DNA of 64,000 nucleotides from Rhipidocladum racemiflorum (lineage: Eukaryota; Streptophyta; Magnoliopsida; Poales; Poaceae): NCBI GenBank assembly GCA_036346355.1, contig CM070578.1, positions 17,312,501 through 17,376,500 on the forward strand, given 5' to 3'. The notes under the pieces are model-generated. The model saw nothing but the letters and a program-made list of their open reading frames with translations. It ran no database searches and was not told where the DNA came from. How positions within the stretch are numbered: the stretch's first letter is position 1; each line of letters starts with the position of its first letter. The translations under genes and the position numbers were made by a program. This document shows, piece after piece, positions 9,678-23,060 of the stretch.

Positions 9678-12600
9678 ATGGCGACCACGACCTTCCCCAC
9701 CTCGACCCCCTTCTTCGCCCACCACGGCCGCCGGCGCCCCTCCCCGTCCGTCTCCGTCCGCACTGCGGCGGCGGTGTACGGCCGCGGGGGCCGGCGGTGG
9801 CGGCCGCTGCGGGTGGCGTGCGAGAAGGTGGTCGGTATCGACCTCGGGACCACCAACTCCGCGGTGGCGGCGATGGAGGGCGGCAAGCCGACGATCGTTA
9901 CCAACGCCGAGGGCGCGCGGACCACGCCGTCGGTGGTTGCGTACACCAAGTCCGGGGATCGGCTGGTGGGCCAGATCGCCAAGCGCCAGGCGGTGGTCAA
10001 CCCGGAGAACACTTTCTTCTCCGTGAAGCGGTTCATCGGCCGCAAGATGAACGAGGTCGACGAGGAGTCCAAGCAGGTCTCCTACCGCGTCGTCAGAGAC
10101 GATAGCGGCAACGTCAAGCTCGACTGCCCCGCAATTGGGAAGCAGTTCGCTGCCGAGGAGATCTCCGCTCAGGTACAGGGCGATTTCTGATGTGTCGTCG
10201 TTAGCTCTTATCATTAGTTGTGTTCTCTCTTTCTAGCATTGCGTGGTTGTCCCAGGGAAGGTGATGCACTATTTTCCTTATGCTAGAATGATGCTTCTTT
10301 TGAGGGATTCCTTGGCGAAGAATTTATAATTCTTTTGCAACGTTTGCAATAGTAATCATCCCGAAAGTTTGTGTAGGTTTGTCCACTAATAGTAATTATA
10401 ATCCAGAAAATTTGATGGATGACCTTGTAAATTTTTTTGCCTATGCCCCTAAAAATTAAGGTCATTTGATTGTGGCGTCACTTGTTGGAAATATCACAAA
10501 TGGAGTCTTATTAGGCCCTGTTTGGCAGAGCTCCAGATCCCAGCTCCACCTCAGAGTTGAAACTTGTAGACTGAAATAAAGTGACTTAAGTTTATAATTT
10601 TATTCTAAAATGTAAACAAGATATACCCACAGCTCCAGCTCCACGAATCTGATGAAACTAGGAATACCTAGCTCTACCAACTCCACGAATTTGGTGGAGC
10701 TGGAGCTCTCCCAAACACAGATTGTGTGCTTTATATAACATGATTCGTGAGGCTTTAAAAAGTCTCTATAAGGGAAAAAAAAACAATTTTCAACAGGGTT
10801 AATACCGGGAATAAATACATTTAGACTGAAAAGCTATTTAATCTCCTTATAATTTTAAGTGCGTGCATAATGATGGTATTTGCAATCTATATTTATTGAC
10901 TTGGCTTAACATTTCTCATGCCTAGAAAGTGAACTGTGAGCTGTATTTGTAGTGCAAATTCTGTGTATATTTGTTTTCTTCGACATAATATTTACTGCCT
11001 CTGTTATTCTATAATCCTAATTGCTTCTATTTAATTGTTATTGCGAATCTGTTGGCATTTTTTTTGAAATAAAGATGAACAGCCTGCAAAAGTGCACCTT
11101 TTTAAGCTGCATAGTGATCTGCTATCAACTTTCCATAGGCTAGATCAAAATATTTTTTGATATCAAATGCTGCTCTAATCGGGGCTGCTAAACATTTTGT
11201 GTTTTCCAGGTGCTGAGAAAGCTGGTGGATGATGCATCAAAGTTCTTGAATGACAAGGTCACAAAGGCAGTGATCACAGTTCCCGCATATTTTAATGATT
11301 CACAAAGGACATCAACAAAAGATGCTGGTCGCATTGCTGGGTTGGAGGTTCTCCGTATTATAAATGAGCCTACTGCTGCATCGTTAGCATATGGTTTTGA
11401 AAGAAAGAACAACGAAACGATTCTGGTTTTTGACCTAGGAGGTGGCACCTTTGATGTTTCAGGTATCTACCCTGAATTTTATTATTTTTGTGAGCACACA
11501 CTTGAATTAAAGTTTTTTAAACTTGAGGCCCAGTTGTTGCTACATATTTAATTTACCACAATTATGTCTAAACATTTGTAATATTTCAGCTGTATAATAG
11601 TTGAAGTAGCTAAGGAATGTAGTAGTAACATAGATGATCAACTGATACAAACCTTTTTCGTGACGATGTGGGTGGTGAAACTTATCATTCATTCAGTTCT
11701 GTTTTGTGGTTTGGCTCTAGTAATTGAAATGTGTTTAGATACTCCAGCTAGTCACACTAACTTGTTACAATGGGAAGTGTAAGGTGAAACATTTCACTTT
11801 TGATCAGTACAGTAATATTTTGACTACTTCTACTAGTCACATAAGAACAGTCTAGGTATGTCTCTCACAAAAATTAATTTCATAATGCTATAATCTCTGG
11901 AACTTCTATAATTGTATTTTAAGAACTAACAGTTTGCATTCGGAAGGCCATGAAAAGTAAAAAAAAATCAAGATTTTGCAACTGAAGGGATTACGATATA
12001 GTAACATGTTGTGCCCATATGGGAGCAAGTTGATACGCATGGAAATCTATTTCGTTGTATTGTATTATTGTGATCAATGCTTTGGGGTGTTTTTCTTCTC
12101 TAGTTTTTTTTTTATAGATGGGCTTGATTTAAATTATTTGTTTTCAGTTTCTTAGATCATAACTCAGTTCCTTATTATATTTCCGGTAATGATTCCAGTT
12201 CTCGAGGTCGGAGATGGTGTTTTTGAGGTGCTGTCTACATCAGGTGACACTCACCTTGGTGGTGATGACTTTGACAAGGTGAGTTTTTGTCTTCCTATGT
12301 TTGCCCAACAGATGCCTGTGTCTATTTCTTTGATGTTTCTTGGGGTATATTTAGCCGCAATCCACATTGTGTAATCTTATGTTCATAACCTCACTTGTAA
12401 AACAGATGCATTATGGATCTTTTCTTACAATGCGACGTAAAACCTAAAACAATATTATTTGTGTTCATATGAATTCAATCATGAAACCTGATGGCAAAGA
12501 ATTGATTTTGATGATGCCCAGCTGTTCAGCGGGTCCTTGATTTTTTGCGTTTTTACATATACGATCTCTATTAGTTTTGTAGTGATTTCACAGGAATCTT

Positions 12601-14915
12601 TGATTGCCTGCCAAGTCACTGGTTCGAAACAATTAGGGAAGCAAATGTGTGATCGTAAGGTTTGGCACTAAGCAGATCACTTCTTCTAGTGTGGTTGTTA
12701 ATTTTGAGAACCCACATCAGCTGTAAAATATGTACAACTTGCTGTGTCAAAGAGCTTAAGTGCTGATGCAAGGCTCTACTCAATATCCTTTGCTAATGGA
12801 ACTGCTTATTATATTTTGTTGTGCTTGATGTGGTTGTTTGGCTTTCCTTAAAGTTCATATTTTAAAATAATCTACAATAGTTGTTAGTATGATGTTTCAG
12901 CTTCTTTCAAAGGTTCTGCAAGATGTATATGCTCACAATATCATTTTTCACTGCCAGAGAATTGTCGATTGGCTGGCTGGAAACTTCAAGAATGACGAGG
13001 GTATTGACCTACTGAAAGACAAACAAGCGCTGCAGAGACTTACAGAAGCAGCTGAGAAGGCAAAGATGGAGCTGTCGTCCTTGACCCAAACAAACATTAG
13101 GTTAGTTTGTTCAACTTTCTCATTTGTGCTGTCAACATAGGCTTTTTGGCCTGTTTCAGTTTTATTCTAACCTGTTTGTGCTTCTTTCAGCTTACCTTTT
13201 ATTACTGCTACCGCTGATGGCCCCAAGCATATTGAGACCACACTTACCAGGGCTAAATTTGAGGAGCTATGTTCAGATCTTCTTGACAGGTACACAGTCA
13301 AACCTTGTTAATGTTCGGATGAAAGCTTAGACGCACATAATTATGTTTCTTTACTTGAAACTTGTACATGCTTCTTACAACTATTTATCTGAGCATCTTA
13401 TGAATGCAGTCTGATTGGGTTTATAAAAAAACACATGATGCTAATATTTTTTATTAACACGCTAATATTTTTTTCAACTGTCGTCCAGGCTAAAGACCCC
13501 TGTGGACAATGCCCTTAGAGATGCAAAGTTGTCATTTAAAGACATAGATGAGGTGATTCTTGTGGGTGGCTCCACCAGAATTCCAGCTGTTCAGGATCTT
13601 GTCAAGAAAACGACAGGAAAGGACCCGAATGTGACTGTCAATCCTGATGAGGTTGTCGCACTTGGAGCAGCTGTGCAGGTGAGTTAATGAGAAATCCTGG
13701 TTGCGCTGTTGGCCAAATTAAGACTGGGATCTTCTATTTACAGTCCCATTAAAGCATTAATCAGACAGATGCTATCTTCACGAAATGCTAGCCGAGTGGA
13801 TTGCAAATATGGTATTCTAAATGAAAACCACACAAATATTTTGAGAACATCGTGGATAGTCCTACGGCAGCATTGGAAAGTCGAATGGTTTTATGGATGG
13901 TCTAGTGTTGGTTTGATATATTGAATTGTAAGGGTATAGTCGTACTACTATTTGTCACTAACGAAATTCTGACAACAGGCAGGAGTGTTGTCTGGTGATG
14001 TGAGCGACATTGTTCTTCTTGATGTCACTCCACTCTCTTTGGGTTTGGAGACACTGGGTGGAGTCATGACCAAGATCATCCCACGGAACACAACGCTGCC
14101 TACATCAAAGTCGGAAGTCTTCTCAACTGCTGCTGATGGCCAGACTAGTGTGGAGATCAATGTTCTCCAAGGAGAAAGAGAGTTTGTCAGGGACAACAAA
14201 TCTCTTGGTAGCTTCCGGCTTGATGGCCTTCCTCCTGCCCCACGTGGCGTTCCACAAATCGAAGTAAAGTTTGATATTGATGCCAACGGTATCCTCTCTG
14301 TCGCCGCCGTGGACAAAGGCACAGGGAAGAAGCAGGACATTACAATCACCGGGGCCAGCACATTGCCAAAGGATGAGGTACGTCTTGAGCAAGCACTAGC
14401 CTGTCAAGATTTTAATCAAATGATGTATGGTATTTTCGATGCGCTTACGTTTGTAGCGTTCAACTTGTCTGATGTATATTGGGACTAACATCCGTAAAAA
14501 ACTTGTTCAGGTGGAGAGGATGGTTGAAGAAGCCGAGAAGTTTGCAAAGGAGGACAAAGAGAAGAGAGATGCGATTGACACCAAGAACCAGGCGGAGTCG
14601 GTCATCTACCAGACCGAGAAACAACTAAAGGAGCTTGGAGACAAGGTCCCGGGCGAGGTCAAGGGGAAGGTTGAGGCGAAGTTGAAGGAGCTTCAGGATG
14701 CCGTTGCAGGTGGCTCGACACAGACGATGAAGGATGCACTGTCTGCATTGAATCAGGAAGTGATGCAGCTTGGGCAAGTACTCTACCAGCAGCCGGGTGC
14801 ATCTGGAGCAGCCCCTAACCCTGGAGCTGACGCAGCTGCCGGCTCTGCTGGTCCATCCGAGAAGTCAGGCGATGAAGGCGACGTCATTGATGCTGATTTT
14901 ACAGACAGCAAATGA
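9678..14915 (+). CDS. Chloroplast stromal HSP70, 8 exons
   Basis: This gene encodes a DnaK-type ATP-dependent chaperone for protein folding and import in the plastid stroma. Exons are 9678-10172, 11210-11462, 12199-12278, 12958-13100, 13191-13289, 13489-13678, 13979-14377 and 14511-14915. All junctions are GT-AG, and the sum (2064 nt) gives 687 residues plus stop. Residues 1 to about 47 are a Ser/Thr/Arg-rich transit peptide ending near RVAC. The nucleotide-binding domain begins VVGIDLGTTNS (about 51-61), with NEPTAASLAYG (about 217) and FDLGGGTFDVS (about 240) and, later, VILVGGSTRIP (about 378). The substrate-binding domain includes DVTPLSLGLET. The C-terminus DEGDVIDADFTDSK is the plastid/cyanobacterial DnaK type, not cytosolic EEVD or ER HDEL. 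The gene is intact. A TATA box, a distant heat-shock element and an MITE in intron 1 are annotated separately. Confidence 0.95.
10514..10719. mobile_element. MITE in intron 1 of HSP70
   Basis: The left end GGCCCTGTTTGGCAGAGCTC and the right end, read inward, TGTGTTTGGGAGAGCTCCAG are imperfect inverted repeats of a common grass MITE type. The interior repeats the AGCTCCA motif. No target duplication could be fixed. The insertion leaves both splice sites of the 1037-nt intron untouched. Confidence 0.7.
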
Positions 14916-15094
14916 GCGGAAGGGTAGTTAGGACGACATTTGGAGGAACATGTTGCAGCGACTATGAAATTTGTTACGCAAGATTGTGTAGGATTTGGGG
15001 TGTACTTTTTTTTGTTAGATTGGCACCTTGTTACCTATCAGCTGTGGAGTTTTGGACGCGGGAGTTGAATTTGGGAAAGTTCAGTTTTCTTCCA

Positions 15095-15100
15095 AATAAA
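15095..15100 (+). terminator. Candidate polyadenylation signal of HSP70
   Basis: AATAAA about 180 bp after the TGA stop, followed by T-rich sequence and an AT repeat. The Helitron-like terminus at 15147 lies close downstream. Confidence 0.5.
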
Positions 15101-15146
15101 TACTATAGGCTTTCTTGCTTCATAAATATATATATGTATATATATA

Positions 15147-15975
15147 CTAGAAAATTGAGCGCGGCGGCACGCCGCGCACGTGAACGAAAAAATTGAAAAA
15201 ATGTTTTTATAAAAAAAACGGACCACGAGAATACTTTAATACATTTTTTCCATGCTCTGAAGGAAAAACGGACCACAAAAACATTTTTTTCGGGTAAAAT
15301 GGAGAAACAAAACATTTTTTCCATGCTCCGGAGGAAAAACGGACCACCAAAATATTTTTCGGTTTTTTTTAGGGAAAACGGAGAAACGAAAACATTTTTT
15401 CCATGTTCCGGAGGAAAAACGGACCACAAAAGCATTTTTTCCGGGCAAAACGGAGAAACGAAAACATTTTTTGCATGCTCCGAAGGAAAAACGGACCACA
15501 AAAACATTTTTCAGTTTTTTTTAGGAAAAACGGTCAACGAAAACATTTTTTTCCATGCTCCGGAGGGAAAACGGACAACAAAAATATTTTTCCCGGGCAA
15601 AACGGAGAAACAAAAATATTTTTTCCATGCTCCGGAGGAAAAACGGACCACCAAAATATTTTTCGGTTTTTTTTTAGGAAAAACAGATAAACGAAAACAT
15701 TTTTTTGCATGCTCCGGAGGAAAAACGGACCACCAAAATATTTTTCGGTTTTTTTTTAGGCAAAACGGATTTTTTCCATGCTCCGGAGGGAAAACGGGCC
15801 ACAAAAACATTTTTTTCGGGTAAAACGGAGAAACAAAACATTTTTTTCCATGCTTCGGAGGGAAAACGGACCACAAAAACATTTTTTTCGGGAAAAACGG
15901 AGAAACGAAAACATTTTTTCAATGCTCCGGAGGGAAAAACGGACCACAAAAACATTTTTTTGGGGCAAAACGGAG
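15147..15975 (-). mobile_element. Helitron-like 3' terminus with minisatellite body
   Basis: Read on the minus strand, the sequence ends with a 7-bp-stem hairpin (15159-15165 pairing with 15171-15177, GCGCGGC/GCCGCGC, 5-nt loop), then 8 nt, then CTAG, and the next host base is T. A hairpin shortly before CTRR and insertion next to T is the Helitron 3' signature. The body extends rightwards and contains the minisatellite; the 5' TC end was not located, so the right limit given here is only a minimum. Unlabelled sequence with the same GGACCT phrases continues to about 16200. Confidence 0.5.
15240..15975 (+). repeat. 72/80-bp minisatellite, about 10 units
   Basis: Units are marked by CATGCTCCGGAGG and AAAACGGACCAC. 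Unit starts lie at 15251, 15322, 15402, 15474, 15554, 15627, 15708, 15777, 15849 and about 15920, giving spacings of 71, 80, 72, 80, 73, 81, 69, 72 and 71 bp. The longer unit has a T-rich insertion (TCGGTTTTTTTTAGG) where the shorter has CGGGCAAAACGG. The absence of stop codons on either strand is a by-product of the repeat. Confidence 0.9.
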
Positions 15976-17153
15976 AAAGGACCTGAACGAAAAGCGCACG
16001 GACCTATTTGCTATGATTTTGGACCTGTTCGCTATTTTGAAAAATTATAAAAGGGCTCGTTTACGATTCGTATTTAACAGGAGGTTCTTTACGTAAAACG
16101 GCGAAGGAGGGACCTAAACGCGAACCGAGGAAAAAATCTCCCTCTCACAAAAAATTGCAAAAGGACCTATCCGTAATTTCAAAAACTGGGAGGGCTTTTT
16201 TGCAAAAAGAGGAGAGAGAAGGTAGAGGTGAGGTGGATGCTCTAGGAGGACTTCAAACCTCCCGAGTGTAAGGGAGGGATAATGTGTGTGTGTGTTTTTT
16301 GTTTTTTGTTTTTTTAGTATATTTTAAAATTGATTATAAGATACTCCAAAGTGAGTTCTACGGATAATTTTATTAAAGTCAATTATTTATAGCATAATTT
16401 ATTTATATACACTTTTTACATATGAAAAAAGGCATACAACAAAAAAAATAAAAGGCATCTGTAAAAAAAAATTCAATCATATTGCATTAGAGTATTTTAA
16501 AAATATTATTAGAGTATACTAAAAATATTATTAGAGTATAACACATTCGTTTAAGCGGTATATTGGATGTGGGAGTTCGTACTCCCAAGAGTACAAAAAA
16601 GACTTCATACACACATATATATGTATAGTTTCCTACCCGTAGGAGTACGTACTCGTACGAAAAAGACTTTTTGTATAGAAAAATGTGTGTGTTCCGTCAG
16701 TTGGGTGAGCTCATGGTACGATGCCCTTCAGGATGGTGCAACATTTAAGAATACTATGCATAGCAAATATGATCAATAGTTACACTAAAAAATTATCAAT
16801 AGGTGTGGCAAATTGACATAACCTCAATGGAGAATTTTGAGGAAAAAAAAGACATCTCAGCCACGCCAAAACATACCCATGACCAATATTATTTGGATAT
16901 ACATAGTAACGCTTCTATGCTACCTCACAAGTATCAAACAAACAAATAGGTGATGTTATGATGCAACATGCAAGATCTTAGTATGCAACAATTACGAACA
17001 ATGTTCGCAATAATGGAACGATCGGCACAAAAATCATAAAAGATTATTAATGTAACAAAAACAATCGTATCAAAGTGGCGCAACAAATTGACACTCTTAC
17101 TGTAACAAGAAATAATTAGGATGCAAAAATCGTTCAATACTTCTGCGACAAAT
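15976..17153. other. Intergenic with simple repeats
   Basis: AT-rich sequence with a (GT)n tract near 16282-16294 and a two- to three-fold ATTATTAGAGTATACTAAAAA repeat at 16482-16542. No gene recognised. Confidence 0.6.
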
Positions 17154-17204
17154 AACTCTAAGAAGATACAGCTGTTGCAACTCTAAGAAGATACAGCTAT
17201 TGCA
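17154..17204 (+). repeat. Two-copy 25-bp tandem repeat
   Basis: AACTCTAAGAAGATACAGCT followed by TTGC occurs twice in a row, with one base difference. Confidence 0.85.
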
Positions 17205-17425
17205 ACAAATCAAAATGCTTCTGGTAACAATTGCAGAAAATATGCAGAACAAAATTTGAAAACATCTACAACATCCCCACCGGACCTTGTCGCTGGCGAG
17301 TAGATCTAGCAGAGCAAGGTTGCCCTAACACCACCTCCTCGTCATCCCTCGACTGCTTATCCTTCGCTCACCGCCTGTGACACCGCTTTGGATCGGCGAT
17401 GGCAGCTCACTCAAAGCTCGTCGCC

Positions 17426-17567
17426 CGGGGGGGGGGGGGGTACATGGGGTGCGGAGTTTACTGCTGGTGAGGAGGATGGCTAGTGAGGAGAAGAACAGTA
17501 GTGTCGTTGTGAAACGGTGAAAGAGGAGAAGAACAGTAGTGTCGATGTGAAACGGTGAAAGAGGATA
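17426..17567 (+). repeat. G tract and two-copy 44-bp tandem repeat
   Basis: A run of about 14 G (17427-17440) is followed by a unit containing AAGAACAGTAGTGTCG and TGTGAAACGGTGAAAGAGGA that is repeated once in direct succession (17479-17567). Confidence 0.8.
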
Positions 17568-17582
17568 AGAATGAGTGGCTAT

Positions 17583-17801
17583 TGTTAGGAAATTGACCTC
17601 GTGACCCTTATGGACTCTTCCTTATCTCTAGCAGAACCGTTATATATAGGAGGCAGGGGCTACCCTTTTGTACACAGAAACAAGCAATAAAGAATAGCAG
17701 AGCAGTTCCTTCTCATATTGTGTCTCTCTCCCTCTCTCTCTGTTCTTCAGTTTAGATCTATTAGGCAACCCCGAACTATTCGATAGCGAGGTTGTCTAAC
17801 A
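17583..17801 (+). mobile_element. Solo LTR of a small LTR retrotransposon, copy 1
   Basis: The 219-bp sequence begins TGTTAGG and ends CTAACA (TG...CA with a 6-bp terminal inverted repeat). It is flanked by perfect 5-bp target duplications GCTAT (17578-17582 and 17802-17806). It contains a TATA-like TTATATATAGG and an AATAAA, as expected for an LTR. A related copy lies at 21697-21906. Size fits TRIM-like or small copia LTRs. Confidence 0.9.
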
Positions 17802-17944
17802 GCTATATATATGACTTGTGCGAATATTAGCAATAATAGTGTGCAGCAGGAGGAGTAGGTGTCCGATGTATCTGCCGGTCAAATCTCACGTTCTTATGTT
17901 GAGAAATGGTTTTAGTTTGGTACGCTCCTTTCTGTAACCGTCAG

Positions 17945-21497
<3,553 letters not shown>

Positions 21498-21696
21498 GGT
21501 AGGCGATGAGGCTGAGCGCCGGGGAGTTTGGAGAGAGAAGGGGGAGCTAGCAGGCAGCAGCTGCTGGTTAATTTGAAGGCAGGTACTCCTACGTTGGCTG
21601 TTTGATCGGCCGCCACATCAGTGAAGCGGGCGCGGGCCAGAATTAATGTCGAGTTTGGGCTACAATTAATCTTCTCGGCTCTGCATGGGAAGATAT

Positions 21697-21906
21697 TGTT
21701 AGGAAACTAGGCCCATGAAAACACATGTACATTATTATCGAAACCCTAGCTGTAGGTTATAAATAGAAGGCAGGGACTCCCTATTGTATACAAGCAATCA
21801 GAAATAATAAAACAGTCGATTCCTCATATACATTGTGTCTCTCTTTCTTCTCCACTTTAGATTTGTTCGACAATCTTGAACTATTCGATGGCGAGGTTAT
21901 CTAACG
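21697..21906 (+). mobile_element. Solo LTR of a small LTR retrotransposon, copy 2
   Basis: The 210-bp sequence is related to 17583-17801 along its length (TGTTAGGAAA start, TATAAATAGA, AGGCAGGG, ATTGTGTCTCTCT, AACTATTCGAT, GCGAGGTT). It ends CTAACG, where CTAACA is expected. Flanks are GATAT and GATAA (4 of 5 identical), a slightly decayed target duplication. Confidence 0.8.
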
Positions 21907-21911
21907 GATAA

Positions 21912-22338
21912 GACATCGCATTAGTATCATCCATCACCGCCCAGTGAAAAATCAACGTAGGTACATACGTACGGTTCACGTTCGGACGTCGAGGCGAGAT
22001 TGCAGTTAGCTATCCTAGCTACTGTTTTAAGATTCATAAGCAACCACGTGGACGAGCTCAAATATCGGGAACTGAAAATTACAGTGGCAGTAATGCACAC
22101 AAGCTAGTAACCCACGTGTACGGGGCTAGCTTGCTGCGCCAGTGCATTCTCTCTCGTCAAGGCTTCCATCTATCCCATCGGACGACATGCATTCTGGTAC
22201 AAAATAGACACCGTTACGAATTATCTAGTCCCATCCATGATCCCGAGATCAAACCACTGCACATATACACACGATCAATCGCAGGGATAGATGAAGAACA
22301 ATTAGCACGAGAGAGAGAGAGATGTATATAGCATCCAC
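21912..22338. other. Intergenic, nothing recognised
   Basis: No gene or repeat boundary seen; a short (GA)n tract at about 22310-22322. Confidence 0.55.
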
Positions 22339-22341
22339 TTA

Positions 22342-22627
22342 AGGTGTGTTTGGTTATCTGCACCATCCTAGCTTGTTTCGTATGAGCCATCCAGGCTAGT
22401 CTTGGCCTGACTGAGTGGATGCAAGTTAAGTTGTTTGGTTGCTTGTTTGTGCATCTCACGGGCCTGTATTAGAGAGAAGTCTAATTTATGTGTTTCTTTC
22501 ATCCTGTATGAGTGGGTGCAATTGCATCCACCTGGCCAAGATAAACAGGAAACCAAACATGTGTCTACTAGATACAGTTGCATCCACTCATGCGATTCAG
22601 ACACCATACAGACAACCAAACACACCC
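22342..22627. mobile_element. Tourist-like MITE, copy A
   Basis: The 286-bp element begins AGGTGTGTTTGGTTATCTGC and ends, read inward, GGGTGTGTTTGGTTGTCTG. It is flanked by TTA at 22339-22341 and 22628-22630. No coding capacity; reading frames in it are artefacts. Confidence 0.85.
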
Positions 22628-22630
22628 TTA

Positions 22631-22916
22631 GGGTGTGTTTGGTTACCTGCACCATCCTAGCTTGTTTCATATGAGTCATCCAGGCTAGCCTTGGCCTGAC
22701 TGAGTGGATGCAAGTTAAGTTGTTTGGTTGCTTGTTTGTGCATCTCATGGGCCTGCATTAGAGAGAAGTCTAATTTCTGTGTTTTCTCCATCCTGTATGA
22801 GTGGGTGCAATTGCATCCACCTGGCCAGGATGAACAGGAAACCAAACATGCGTCTAATAGATACAGTTGCATCCACTCATGCGATTCAGGCACCATGCAG
22901 GCAACCAAACACACCC
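22631..22916. mobile_element. Tourist-like MITE, copy B
   Basis: A second 286-bp copy lies head-to-tail with copy A. It shares the TTA at 22628-22630 as its left target site and has TTA at 22917-22919 on the right. Sequence is nearly the same as copy A. Confidence 0.85.
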
Positions 22917-23060
22917 TTATTAACTTGTTAGCACTTTCGAGGTAAAAATTAAGATGGGTGCATGCGTTCAATTGAGACGTACTGCGCAATAATGCCGCGG
23001 CGCAATTCTATCCCATAACCAATACGGTACTACTAAGGGCTGATGGGTCTTGGTGGCTAT

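Noticed and set aside
9418..10214. Additional ORFs overlapping HSP70 exon 1 on both strands
   Set aside because: Strong GC bias at third positions opens other frames; only the frame from 9678 continues across exact splice junctions into DnaK sequence.
15240..15975. CRISPR-like array of regular repeats
   Set aside because: Eukaryotic context; units are contiguous tandem repeats without unique spacers.
15299..16050. Long overlapping reading frames on both strands with Lys/Asn/Phe-rich repeats
   Set aside because: They are by-products of the 72/80-bp minisatellite, which lacks stops in several frames; no conserved domain or start context.
22214..22989. ORFs repeated twice with Cys/Trp-rich peptides
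   Set aside because: Located within the two MITEs and duplicated along with them.
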